Below are positions 35,521 to 50,500 of a stretch of DNA of 64,000 nucleotides, piece after piece. The DNA is from Siphonodentalium dalli (Eukaryota > Mollusca > Scaphopoda > Gadilida > Siphonodentaliidae): the NCBI GenBank assembly GCA_032622095.1, contig CP136069.1, positions 30,942,342 to 31,006,341 of the forward strand, given 5' to 3'. Below the pieces are notes generated by a model, which saw only the letters and a program-made list of their open reading frames with translations, ran no database searches and was not told the DNA's origin. Position 1 is the first letter of the stretch. Every line of letters starts with the position of its first letter. The translations under genes and the position numbers were made by a program.

Positions 35521-38500
35521 ATGTTGTTGTTGTTGTTGTTGTTGTTGGAATCTGATGGTAGGGGGACAATCGAATCGGATTGAGTACCGTTAAGGAGGCG
35601 CCCCATTCGTGAATATTAAAAAAAAATCTTTATTTCAAACTATCAATTCGGAATGGGAAATTATCTCATATATATTTTGAAGACCTCTGTTTGTATGTTT
35701 GTATGTTTGTCTGTCTGTCATTGATACAAATCTACGATTCTCGACCGATCGGGACGAAACTTGGTACGTGTGTGTAGTTTGACCAGGCGTTGGACGTTGT
35801 CGTATTGGCGAGCCCGTGCGGCGCCCGCTTCGCGCATGCGCAGACGAGATCTCGGAAACGGGTGGAGCTATCGACTTGAAATTTGCTATGTGAATGTATC
35901 TTGCCCCGGATACGAATTTTATCGGGTCGCCGAGTCCGTGCGACGCCAGCTTCGCGCATGCGCAGACGAGATCTCGGAAACGGGTGGAGCTATCGACTTG
36001 AAATTTGGTATTTGAATGTATCTTGCCTCGGGTACGAATTTTATCGGGTCGCCGAGCCCGTGCGACGCCAGCTTCGCGCATGCGCAGACCAGATCTCGGA
36101 AACGGGTGGAGCTATCGTCTTGAAATTTGGTTTTTGAATAGCCCGGACAACGTCGGGCTCATCGGCTAGTCTCATATATATTTTGAAGACCTCTGTCTGT
36201 CTGTCTGTTTGTCTGTCTGTTTGTCTGTCATTAATACAAATCTACGATTCTCGACCGATCGGGACGAAACTTTGTACGTGTGTGTAGTTTGACCAGGCGG
36301 TCGTCGTTGTCGTATTGGCGAGCCCGTGCGACGCCCGTGCAGCGCATGCGCAGACGAGATCTCGGAAACGGGTGGAGCTATCGACTTGAAATTTGCTATG
36401 TGAATGTATCTTGCCCCGGATACGAACTTTATCGGGTCGCCGAGCCCGTGCGACGCCAGCTTCGCGCATGCGCAGACGAGATCTCGGAAACGGGTGGAGC
36501 TATCGACTTGAAATTTGCTATGTGAATGTATCTTGCCCCGGATACGAATTTTATCAGGTCGCCGAGGCCGTGCGACGCCAGCTTCGCGCATGCGCAGACC
36601 AGATCTCGGAAACGGGTGGAGCTATCGACTTGAAATTTGGTTTTTGAATAGCCCGGATTGAAATTTGGTTTTTGAATAGCCCGGACAACGTCGGGCTCAT
36701 CGGCTAGTCTCATATATATTTTTGAAGATCTCTGTATGTATGTTTGTCTGTCATTTATACAAATCTACGATTCTCGACCGATCGGGACGAAACTTGGTAC
36801 GTGTGTGTAGTTTGACCAGGCGGTGGACGTTGTCGTATTGGCGAGCCCGTGCGGCGCCCGCTTCGCGCATGCGCAGACGAGATCTCGGAAACGGTGGAGC
36901 TATCGACTTGAAATTTGCTATGTGAATGTATCTTGCACCGGATACGAATTTTATCGGGTCGCCGAGCCCGTGCGACGCCAGTTTCGCGCATGCGCAGACG
37001 AGATCTCAGAAACGGGTGGAGCTATCGACTTGAAATTTGCTATGTGAATGTATCTTGCCCCGGATACGAATTGTATCGGGTCGCCGAGCCCGTGCGACTC
37101 CAGCTTCGCGCATGCGCAGACGAGATCTCGAAAACGGGTGGAGCTATTGACTTGAAATTTTGTATGTGAATGTATCTTGTCCCGGATACGAATTTTATCG
37201 GGTCGCCGAGCCCGTGAGACGCCAGCTTCGCGCATGCGCAGACCAGATCTCGGAAACGGGTAGAGCTATCGACTTGAAATTTGGTTTTTGAATAGCCCGG
37301 ACAACGTCGGGCTCTTCGGCTAGTTATCATATATAACCAATGTATGCTATAGTATTATAACAACGCGTGGTTTACCCTCACCAGAGAGAGATGATATGTT
37401 CGCATTATGTAAAAAAAATGATTTAAATTTTTTTTTCATGTAGATCGATAGACAATTTGACAGGAAATATTGATAAAAAAACCACACTGCATTATATCTA
37501 GACTATGAACCCAACTAAGGTATGTGCTCAGTCTACCATCTGAGATCATAGTTGGTTTTTTTTTGGCAGCCATTGCAGGACTATATGTTTATCGGGCAAA
37601 GGACCAAAACAACATAAAACAACATCAATATTATTCAACCACTTTTTCAATAATCTGACAAACATAAATACTCAATACTGAATATATCATTTTAGGAGTA
37701 AACTCGTATTGTTATAATCAATAAATCAATCAATTTATTTATTTAGGAACGAACCATACGGCTCTTAGTTCCCGTATTACATAAGGGAAACTGAAGATTT
37801 AACCATCACAATCAGTACTTTTGTTTAGTTCACAAGTCAATGTAAAGTTCGTTCATTGTTCCACTATTTCCATATTATGGATGCAGAGGTTTTTATTTTG
37901 ATATTGTTCTCTTTGGTTTTTTTAGTTTTATCCTAAGTTTGTACGAGTCATTGAGTTCTTTTCTTTAGCATTCTCTGTTGAAATACACTTTGTTGTGTCC
38001 ATCAATTTTAGTTTCTCCTCTGTAACTTTGTTCAGTGAGCTTAACGATGGCCTATCGTCGTTTCGGTTGTTTTGCATTACCAAGACATTGTCAGTTTTAT
38101 GGGAGAACGACGAGGCTATCTAGCTATCTATACTAATAACACCGAACTGTGTTGATTTGTCTGTCGGGCTATGAGCGATCAAACAGCTGGACCCTCGGAT
38201 CTGAAAATGTGTACACATGAGTCATTTGATCCGAAGAGTGTCATGGGAGATGTGTAGTTGGCATCAGATGTTCTAAAATGTACTAATAATTAATTTAACT
38301 GAATAATTAATTATATACCAAAAATGGTTGGAATCTGGTCATTGAAAATTGATTCACATGGTAAATTGATCCGATAATGTAATTTGATAGGTGCCGGTGG
38401 CATCACAGGACTTAAAGGGCACTAATAATAAATTTTAGTTTAATAATGCATCATATACCTAAAATGGTTGTACCCTGTTAGCTGGAAATTGATATGCAGG

Positions 38501-41500
38501 GTTAATTTGACACGGGGAGTGCCATTGGATAGGTGCCGTTGATCCTAAAGGGAAACTTAAAAATAACATTATCATATATGAGCAATAAAGAGCATTGCTT
38601 ATCAACTAAGACGATATATAGGGAATTTGGTCACATTGGTCACCTGACCAGGGGAGTGTCATGTGATAGGTCCCGCTAACCTCAGATGACTTAAATAGGC
38701 ACTGCTAATGAGCAATAAAGAGCGGTTATTACCAGCTTAAAAGATAGAGGTAAATTTATCCGGAGATTGTCATGCAATATGTGATGTTTACCTCATGTGA
38801 ATAATACTTGATCTAAATAATAAATCGAAGGGGCACTAATAATTTACTCATGTTTTACCCGAGTTACGCTGGGTACCCCAGCTACCAGGGATGGGGCGAA
38901 TACATGTCTAAAGTATTTTATTACAATACAAATATTTTCCAATTTGATTATTACAAATACAATACTTTTCTATAAATAATCAAATACTTTTTGATTACAT
39001 GCGATTACTTTGAGATTATTTAATGAAGACATTCATAAATTATTATAGTTTGACATAGTATGTTGGATATTAAAAAGAGACTCAAAATATCGTCAGCCTC
39101 AAAATTAAACTTAATACATTGAACCATGTCATAGGTGTCAGATATAAGTTGTAAATCTTCAACACAACTATGACATCTGGATGTTATGGTAGCATTTGTT
39201 GAGCATAGATCAACGGCATTCTCAAAATATCCTGGCACACTAAACAACCTCAATATTTATTGATGCTGCTGCAATTCAGATACGTTTTTTTTTTAGAAAA
39301 CTTAGGCAGTTTAATTTAATTGCCTGTCCTGTTATCTGACGTTTGTGGCATCTGATTTGACTTTAGTTATATCTGATAGAACTTGACCTGCTTGGTGTTC
39401 ATGCCATAGATACACCAGCGTGTTGGCTGGTAATGGATCGAAACACTGAGAAATAACCTATGTAAAGTTTCTCACAATAAAATCAAAGCTCAACAAAATG
39501 CTCTATCATAATCCCCAGTCGGCTTAATATGTGTCAGTTAATGTGGTCTGAATCCAGCTAATCTCTTGATTAACATAGGCTAATCCACACAGGTCTGTGC
39601 TGACTGCTATTACAACACTATTGTGATACCAGACCCAGTTATTGGGATATCTGGACTGAAACCATTATGATGTTTTGAAGATGTGTGTGTGTATATATCA
39701 GTTGTGACTGCTCATTAATATGATTAAAACATCTGAAAAATATTTGCCATCAGCATTGCGACCTATATAAATTGGTATACATTGGTCCCATTTAAATAGA
39801 TACTATGGTAAGAATTGTTTTATCTCAACTTTCTACAAAAATAAGTTTAAAAGCATTGACACGAAGTAATCAATAGTAATCAAAAAGTAATTGAAAAATA
39901 CTCTCCAATTTTCATTAAATATTTGATTACAAATACAATACGTTTAATAACTTAGGAATTGTAAGTCATGTTTATGTTATGTGTATAACTTTCTTCAAAT
40001 TGACCCATGCATGTATGTATATAACAATAATACAATAATAATTGAAGTGATTAAACCCGTTTCCAAATATGGAGTGCATTCCTGGCGTAGTAAATGTTTG
40101 TGAGAATCGTAGTATTTAGAAATAGTTATAAATACAACAGGATGCGAAAAATAATCAGTCACGAATATCGTTTACTGATAAAAACTCGAAGATGATATCT
40201 CCAAAATTGCGATGAGTAAAATGAATTATGGATATATCGCCTGTATTTAATTTTCCAACAATAACTGAGTTTGACAATGCGTGGGAAAATTGTCAACGCG
40301 TCATTGACTTAGATCTGTGAAGTGTTATGCCATAAACCAATGAAATCGCGCGTAGTCTGCGCCAATGAAATGGAGGGAATCCCTTCAAAACAGAACCTAA
40401 TTTTAATAAAGAGTTCTAGAGACGTACATCCGATATAGGATTTTCTAGAGACGTACATCCTATATAGGATTTTCTAGAGACGTACATCCGATATAGGATT
40501 TTCAAAGAGACTAATTGCTTTCAGGGTTCAGTTTGAAATACGACGCCTCAATGAGACTGAATGCCATACTGACTCCGACATATCAGGTCATCGTAAAATG
40601 TGAGGATGAACATGGATCGACCGCCAGGGGGACATACACGCTCACGGTGGATAAAAACCACCCTCCATCCATCATAAACACGCCCGATGCCAACGGTAAG
40701 CATGTGATAGTATAATGTTGTTTGCTATGATATATGAAGAGCTATTTACTTGTGCAATATAGATCTACGTGTATACTACATATATTTATTACATAATCCT
40801 ACCCTTATTCCATTCAATAAACCCATTCTAGAAATTGTGATATGAAACGTTTGTTGCATAACAGGAAATAGTGCCATGTGCATGACCTTTGACTTCAGGT
40901 TTGTCGTCTGTTTATATTCCGTACGCTACGTGTCATAATACTGTGGCTTCCTATATTTTTTTCCAAAAAAACTCTAATGAAGGAAAAGCTTGAAAGGTTA
41001 TTTCATTAAATATAAAGCCTCGGTCCAGACCTATGTACTGGATTCGTTTTGTAAATTCCGCTATAAACTTGGGACTCGTTGTAGATCCTTTATATACACT
41101 CTTCAATTCGAATACGTTATCGTAATTTACCATGGGTATATGCTTCGTCTAAATACTAAAATTACATTTTGTTTTCAAAGATTGGTTAGCGAACGGGTTA
41201 AACTAGCAATGCATGCCCTATTATGAAACGACACTATGTGGGAAATAGAGATGCCAGTAAGCAAGTGTCAAATTATAGCACATACACACCAATCGGGTTA
41301 TCCCCACTTGCATGTGCCACTAAACTGCGTCTAACGGCTGTGGAGCTGTCCCGTAGTTGCTAGATGGCTTTTTGTGCCTTGTGGTGGCTAAATATTATGG
41401 TGTACACCGAGTAGTCGCCCCAGGTCAATATTAAAGTGAACTGCATGGCAATTGTAATAATTATTACTATGTTGAACCAACTCAGAAAGCAATTTATTAA

Positions 41501-44500
41501 AAAAAATGTTTCAGTGATTAGAGTTTCAAACTAAGTGACAAAAAAGAACTTACCCAACTTGGAAGTGAGTTTGGAATTGGAATATTACCAAAAATTGAAT
41601 TATTCCGCAGGTAAAATTTGTGCAGATGTTAACGCTATGATGACTGCCAAGTTCGACGTTGTTCTTCGTCTACAGATTGTGGATCCTGAAGGTGACTCCG
41701 TGATAGCGAAATTCACTCTGAAGAACTCATCAAGTCCCTTCAACTACAACCAAGGTACGTGCCCCGAACTCCACCGCCTGTAAAGTGTAAGTCGCATCGC
41801 TGAACCAGTTAATTAAAGATACGATAAGCGTTGACGGTGGGCATTGCTTTTTAAATAGCCACATCCGTTAAAACCGCAATAAACAGAAAGAATATTATAT
41901 TATAGACAACTTTGTTCTTTTATCAATCATATATATTGCGTAAATTGCATGTTAATGTCGCGTTAGTATACCGTCTATGTGATATGTAAAGATACGCCAT
42001 GTTGTATAAACATACAGTACGAAAAGAGTGTGCGATAAGCAAAACACTCAACGCCGAGAGGCCCCACTACTTGAACATTGGTTAGAAATGCCACTAAGTT
42101 GTTTACAATATACCAGTATAGCGCTCGCTAATGGGTTGAATGGGTCACGGTGTGAATCACTCTCCTAAACAAAATCGCCACGGTGTTGAGTGTTTTGCTT
42201 AATGCTCACTATTTACATGAACACACGCTCGACTCACTCAAAGTGTGTTTTATGGATAATATCGCATTTATAATATTATTATATTATAATATTAGTATAT
42301 TATTGAGGAAATTGTCATAATTTGGTAACTGTTAATTCTAAATTATAACCTATAACGAAGGTCATCCGTACCTCAAAAACTGTCTCAAAAACGATTAAGC
42401 TTGAAGCGTCTATGGTGCATGTTATTTACGAGATAGACTATGTTATAAATCAGATACTGATTCCTTTCTTAATTAAATACTTATTGACGAGTAGTTCCCT
42501 TGTAGGAAATGTTCAGATAATAAGTTCAACCAATGAATATGAATCAATGTGATATTGTATTATATGTCTGTCGTCTGCTTTTATTATCTGCACACCCCTC
42601 CAAATATATAATATACCGTTTACATGTATACTTTTAAAACTGAAGGAGGAATCCATTTAATAAATAAATGGTTATTTGGTAGAAATGGTAGATGTGTGAA
42701 ATGGGGCAGCATATCACTGATATCAGCAAGCATGTTATAATTCAATGCGGCCTCAATTAAGCCTTTATGTCGCGCAGTACATGGTGAACATCGGAAACGG
42801 ATACACATTCAACGTTGACGTCTTAAAGCGCGCCGGCTCCACTCAAAGCGCGCGATTTTTATATTCACACCACAAGCGATAGTCCAAGTCTTCTCGTTCT
42901 ACACTCTTATAACTAATGTGTAGAAACGATTACACATCAAATGTGTAAACCCGGTTAATACACATAGCAATGTGTAGTTTTACATACAAATACATTGACC
43001 AAGGACCGTTCTACACATAATGTGTAAATTTTGTTACACACAATTGTGTAAGAACGTAGAGCATGCGCATTGGTGCCTTCAGTTTCACAGTCTGCTACAT
43101 GACGGCCATATTGTTTGCGTATATTTTTTGGAATACAATCTACAGCGATCGTAGACAAGGAATGTAAGTTCAGAATTCAGACTTGTGGGTATAGTATTAA
43201 TGATAGATGAGGATTTATTTTTTAAAACTTTCATGGCGAATACTGCTTTTAGACTCGTTTATATTATTGTTGTAATACGGTAATACCAATATTATGCAAT
43301 CACGCCACGACCCTGGTTTGTTCATTTAAAACGAAAACTCACACATGACAGAGCAAAATATTACGTACCATTGTACGCCATGATAGTTTTAACATATAAA
43401 TCTCCACGTGTCATCAATACTATATATATACCCACAGTTCGGAATATACTGAACTTACATACTTGTCTACGATCTATATGTGTAAGAATCTACACAAAAT
43501 GTGTAAGGGATATGTGTTGATTTTATGCACACCAGTGTGTATAAATGTGTAGAAATTGACCCATTTATTGTGTACAAATTGTGTAACAATTTGTGTAGGT
43601 ACATAAAACTACACATATACTACACAAATATGTTTAAGATCAAAAATGAATAATGATTGTGTAGCAGGGCTACACATTGTGTGTAGAAAACCTACACATT
43701 AGTCATAAGAGTGTAAAACCAGCTAAGATATTGGGTTGGCTAGATGCTGGATTTTAGTCCGAGATCGTCCCGTATGGTCTCTTATGACACGACTTATATA
43801 CGCCCAAGGTTTGTGGCGGGTATTTGTTGTGTATTTTACTCGATTTACCTAGCAAATCAATATGTGATGCTAAATACATCGGAAAGAGTGACATCTTATG
43901 GTCATAATGGTGTATAATAATCTAACTTTAATGTTAAATTACACATAGAATATTCCGGTTGATTGCCACAAACATCGCTTTTTTTCTCTGTTTGTTTACG
44001 TTTTAACTGAAAGCCGAAGTGGTCCGAATAACTTCGGCATAATCCGGAGTTTGTTTTGGGTATACTAGTTTCCGTTTCTATATATAGCGCGGGGTTTTCC
44101 GAACAAAATGGCGAAAACCGATCGCCCCAAAGTCCAGTTTCCTATGTGCTTTTGAGAACAATTCCCGCACTAAAAACTTAATGACATAATGGAGGATCAG
44201 AACGGTAGTTTTGTTAACAATTTTCGCAAGCAACTTGTCAAAATTGGAGCAAATTAGAACTCTTGTGTCTGACTTGCCATGTGTTTGATTTTCGTCCATG
44301 TACATTTTGACTTTTGTGTTGATAAAATAATCGGAGAACCGAATCACAGTTTCGAAATATAGTTCTTCCGTTTTAGTGGGACTTTTCCAACGAAGGTTCA
44401 AAATTTATACAAATTTTGTTTGATTTGTTGTGTGCTTAACAAGAACAGTATATTGCTCTGTTCGCTTAGTATATATCTTAATTTCGCGGAAGTCCACCAA

Positions 44501-47500
44501 ATGTTGGTGAAATGTAGCGCCATATTTATTCTAATGCTCGTTGTGTTTACACTGTTTTAAACTTTGAGAGGGTTGTAATTCCCGTAATTTATTTAATGTA
44601 TTACATTTATATCTTCAATGTTTACTTAATCTATTTATTTTTTATTTATTGACACACATAATTACGATTACAATGGAGAATTCATCGTAATTTGCGTGGT
44701 TAGTCGAAAATCTACGGAATATTTACAACGGAAAATGCCGAACACAGCTCGCGAGGTCAACTGAGTTCGCATACTTTAAAAAATTTGTAAACAGTGCGGT
44801 AATTGTCTCTTTTCACATTAAATTACCGCTTTCAATTCACAACTGATGTGGGTTTCAGATCAAATAGCAGGTCTTCTGCGGAAAATATCCGTTTATTGTC
44901 GCAATTGTGATATTTTATTTCATATAATTGTGGTTTTAGTTGAGCGGGTCATTAACGCTTAACTCGTGTCATAAGAAGGCATAGGGCGCGATCTCGGACT
45001 AAAATCCAGCATCTCGCCATACCAATATCTTAGCTGAGTTTAGTACGAGAAGACTTGGACTACACACGCGACTGAATCGCTGACCACGAGGCCACCACAG
45101 CAGTGGTTTTATGTTTCGTCGATTATTCGCTTTGTGGCAAACCAGCGGGATAATTGGGTAGCTGTCAAATAGGATATTTATACGCGTGTATTCCTTCTAT
45201 TTGAAGGCGACACATTCATTCGTCGTCCCGATTATTAAGGTGGTGGGGGACATTAGCGACATGATGATAACTGAAGTACCAGTATAAGAGAGGAGAAAAT
45301 GCATGGCAAGAGCTCGATGTAATAACAGGATATTCTGGTTGATTTTTGGTCCTAATCCATTCCAAGCTTGTGAAGTGACTTGTCCCACAACCCACCCCCC
45401 CCCCCCCCGATAAAAAAAACCACACAAACTGGAATTACAGAATGAAATGCAATTAAACGCAATTGCTATGAGAATTTAGGAAACCCGTGTACCACTCCAT
45501 TTAATAATTGACATACTATATTTGACAATTAAATGAGTTTGAAAAACTCTTACATCTACATGTTTAGCAAATTCTGAATAAAATGTCCATATACATTGCA
45601 TTTGTGACCTGCCTGTAAATGATGCACTCAAACAATTATCTAACCAAACATCGCGCGCGACGAAGCGATCCATGCAGTCGCTTTCAGTGTGAATATAAAA
45701 ATCGAGCGCTTTGAACCGCTATATATACGGACGACAGAAAACGGCCGTAAATACTCGAGCTAAATAAAGGTTGTTCCACACCGGGCGCGAGCGAGCGATT
45801 ATAACGGCCGTTTTCTAACGTCCGTAGCAGTTCAAAGCGCGCGATTTTTATGTCCACACCGCAAGCGACTGAAACGCTTCGTCGCGCGCGATAGTCAGGT
45901 TATTATTATGTGTGTACGCTAATTGCAGGGGAGTCAGGTGGCTGCATGGGGGATACCCCCACCGACACACTTATGACTAATGTGTAGGGTTTCTACAAAC
46001 AACGTGTAACCCTGCTACACAACCATTATTCATTTTTTATGTTAAACATATTTTACACAATAAATGGGTCAATTTATACACATGTATACACACTGGTGTG
46101 CATAAAATCAACACCTATGCCTTACACATGTTGTGTAAATTCTTACACATATATATCGTAGACAAGAATGTAAAGTTCAGTATTCCGAACTGTGGGTATA
46201 TAGTATTCATGGCAAATGGAGATTTATATGTTAAAACTTTCATGGCGTACAATGGTAAGTAATATTTTGCTCTGCCATGTGTGAGTTTTCGTTTTAAATG
46301 AACAAACCATGGTCGTGGCGTGGTTGCACGTGATTAGTATTAACGTATTACAACAATCATATAAACAAGAGTAAGAGCAGTATTCTTCATGAAAGTTTTA
46401 ATAAATATATCCTCATATATGATTAATGCAATACTCACAAGTCGGAATTCTGAACTTACATTCCTTGTCTACAATTTGTTTATTCTCGTCACTCAAAATT
46501 ACATGGGTATTGAGACAGTAGTAAATTGTATTCCAAAACATATACTCAAACAATATCGTCGTCATGTAGCAGACTATGAAACTGAAGGCACGCAATGCGC
46601 ACGATCTACATTCTTACACAAGTGTGTGTAATAAAATGTACACATTATGTGTAGAACAGCACTTGGTCAATGTATTTGTATGTAAAACTACACATTGCTA
46701 TGTGTATTAACCGGGTTTACACATTTTATGTGTAATCGTTTCTACACATTAGTTATAATAGTGCTCCCACCCGGTAATACGCGATTATTATTAGTTGATG
46801 AATGCATTGTCTCATGTTTACCACAACGTCTTTTGGAATGAACTAGCCTCGTTATATTCTTTATCATTTCCCCTGATTTTACCAAAATATAATTCACCAG
46901 CCAATGGAGCAGATTATACGGTCCATGATTTTAGTTCTTTACAAGGAATAAACTGAATATAGTAATCTAAGGTGGAATTTCAGTCACGAAAAATAACAAA
47001 AATAAATGGCTTAATTATTTGGTCATAGAGACATACAGTCATACAGACACACACAGTCATACAGACACACATGTGCCATACAGACACACATGCGTTGTAC
47101 TTCGATTATTAGCCTCTCGCTAAAGTCCTCCATTATCGCGGCGACAAATCAGTGTGCCGTCATAAAATAGAAAAATAACGGTCATATAAACACCTATTTG
47201 AGAGCCGTCCAATTGACCCTACCGCAATTAGCTGTGTGAGCCAATGAGATAATTGCATTATACAGCCTGGAGCAATGGTCGCTTCTGCGAACAGGCGGTT
47301 AGACAAAAAGACTCATTTTACCGGCTTACTCTGTGTCGCTTTGATTTTGTTTTGTATAAAAGAGTATTGGTTTCATGTAAGTTGACACAATATAATAATA
47401 TAACAGTAACAGAATGCGAAAGCTTCGCCCTATGGGCTTTTTGGATTAGTAAATTATGAAGTTGGAAATGTCACGCTGAGCCAGAGAGGTGACAAATGGA

Positions 47501-50500
47501 AATATGATGAGGGGATTAAGAAGTGCTAGATAAGCTTATTAGTTAAAACTATCAAATCAAACTATGTACACATTTGAGATAATGGACCACATAGTGTTAT
47601 AATCTCCAAGGGATGATTTGTTGGGGAAAGAGGGACACTAAAATGGCCAAAGTATATGACAGCACCTGTTAAATTCACCTGTTGTCGATTAATACAGGCT
47701 GATTAGGGCGCCTCTTCCTGATAGCTTTCGGATTTGTGGTGGTTAGATTTGGTACATTATACAGCATTTATTGGTATATTTTGTGAATAAATGGTATTCA
47801 TGGCATTTATACGTGGACTTACAAACACAGACATTATGACAGACCAACGGAATATTAGGGAACTGTGATATGAAAAATAATTTCTCAATATACTGAAACA
47901 TGTTTGTTCTATACGCGTAATGTGCCAATTATGAAGATTATTAATTGTTATTATAACATTTTTTTTTTAATTTAAATGTTTTATTAATTCCTTAGATATA
48001 TAAGTCACGTTTTTACATAGCCCATACACACCCACGTGGCATGGATAAGGGCGTTCTTTTTGTCTGAAACAAAAGGATTATTATATATTGTACATATATT
48101 GTTGCATAACACCATTCTTGGTAATAGGGTGGTCTGCTCTACGTCATTGTGGGAAAATTATTACAAGTTACAACACACAGAGGCCTCATACACACGGCAA
48201 ACAGTCCCTATATTATTCTAGGACATATATAAACACTATATAGCAATATATGCCGTATGTATTTGAACCTATGTCTATGGCATTAACCCCACTTTCTGTA
48301 TAGGCGTGGTATTTTCAAATTCTAAATCAGTGACTAAGGAGTTAATAAAGAAAAAAACAAATATCAGATGCTTTGGTGTATCGGGAAGGATGGTGGGCTG
48401 CTACGTACGTATATATACCGTAGATAGTTTAGTCAAAGAGGTTGAAGGCGGTCGATGACAAAACCATCTCCATATATGATCAATACGTGAACGTTCATAA
48501 GTCCAGAATAGGATCCAATAGTGCCCATCTATTAGAATATGTATCATTAACCAGAAAAAAACAATCAGTTATCCAGAAAAAAACAATCAATTATGACATG
48601 GAACACTTTTTGATACCAGTATGGTGCATCTTCGAAAAAGTACAAAAAAACTGACTACAACGGCTGAAAACATACAAGTCCTCGAATTTTTATCGAAATA
48701 GGGAAATTGTATGGTACACCATCGATAAATTGATAGATTGTGTGAATATTGTGAAGAGATATATCATAATAACATTGAATATTTATAATGTGTTACATAT
48801 CCAGCTTGACAAGAACAGTGAATATCCGAAATTATCGAACAATTTATCTCAAAATCGACGCCATGTGCAGGTTCAGTTTTCATCATGCTTTGGTGGTAAT
48901 TTGCCCTAATAAAGAGCTTGTCGTCCCAAATAAACATTGAAACTGAATGTATGTAGCCTTCACTAAAGTACTTGTATTCTTGTTGTCGCGATTTCAATGA
49001 AGTACAAGTCGAATTGAAGAAAAATCCAGCGAATTCTGGTGGTAAGTCCACCAAATTTGAAACACGTCGTTCCTTGTGGTCAGACATATCGGCGTGTGAT
49101 GTCTAACCTGCTATAATTCAGTCTGGCAATTTATGGCAGGCGTGGTTATCGCCGCTGGGCAGTAGCGTGAATTCCAATTATCTCGCTGGTTTGCAACAAA
49201 GCGACAATTCGACGAAGCATAAAATCACTGCTATAATCGCCTCGTGGTCAGCGAGTCGGTCGCTTGCGGTGTGAACATAAAAATCGCGCGCTTTGAACTG
49301 CTACGGACGTTAGAAAACGGCCGTTATAATCGCTCGCTCGCGCCCGGTGTGGAACAACCTTAAGCAATCGGACTCGCGAGTCCAATCGCAACTTCTCGGA
49401 TTATCGTTTTTGCGAAATAGATTGCTACGGAAATCACCGAGGTTTGCCGATTGTCGCGAGTCGGCAAAATGTCATGTTTGATAAATGCGAGTGCGCCTAT
49501 ACCTTTCTGTCTTTTGCTTGTAGGCCGGCAGTATGTCTATGCAACCGCGGATTTGAAATACGAGAGAACCAGTCTACATGAATTTACACTCACCATAACA
49601 GACAAATGGAATCCAAACACACACACGACATACCATCTGTGCGTGAAAATCAATGGTAGGAATAGTCAGAGTTCATTAATATTTGCATCCAAACACGTTC
49701 ACTGTACATCACTAAATTTGTCACAATTTCCAAACCGGCCTGAACAACAAAACGACAGAAAAAACATCTACATAGACATTCAATATAATAACGCAGAAGA
49801 TTATTAAAGATTTACATATTATATTGCCTCCACGTGTGATTCAAATATTCGCTGCAATGACGTCCGTAAAAGTGCACGTCGTGTGCTATAAATATGGCCC
49901 GCTATACGCAGTACCTATATACGGATCAAATTCAACGCACTTGTGGGTGGCCATCATTCATCATTGGGAACTCCGAAATTAATGCAACTGGACAAGTGTA
50001 TCTCAAGTGACGTCATCCAGCAGTGAAGAGATTACAGTGGTCCCACCAACGAGAGTTCAACAACGAGAGTTCAGGGATTCTCGGATAAAAGATATTTGAT
50101 TCGAGTCGAGGAACCCACATATCAAAGCTCAGAGTTATTAGATATAGATTTTTAAAAGATATAGATTTTAAAAATCTATTATTTTTCACCATCGAGACTT
50201 ATTGGTGGCCCAGTAAAAGTCGACGAGCCGACTGTCTTGTACCAAATTGCGTATGAAGGTGAATAACGCTAAAATCAAGAGGCTTTGTGTTGATAATAAG
50301 GCCAAATTTCGTCGAACAACGGGTTGATAACATTAGATAAATAACACATTTCGGGCAATGTTTCCTATATATAGTTGACAGTGGTTAGCATTATTTTTGG
50401 GCAATTAATCGATTCTGATAACTGAAGCGGCATTTCTAAAAATGTTGTTGTTGTTGTTGTTGTTTGAATCTGATTATATGGAGACCATCGAATCGGATTG

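Noticed and set aside
44078-44401. 107-codon minus-strand ORF as a gene
   Set aside because: No motif recognised, no splice context and placed between transposon repeats inside intron 10 on the opposite strand; kept only as unclassified.
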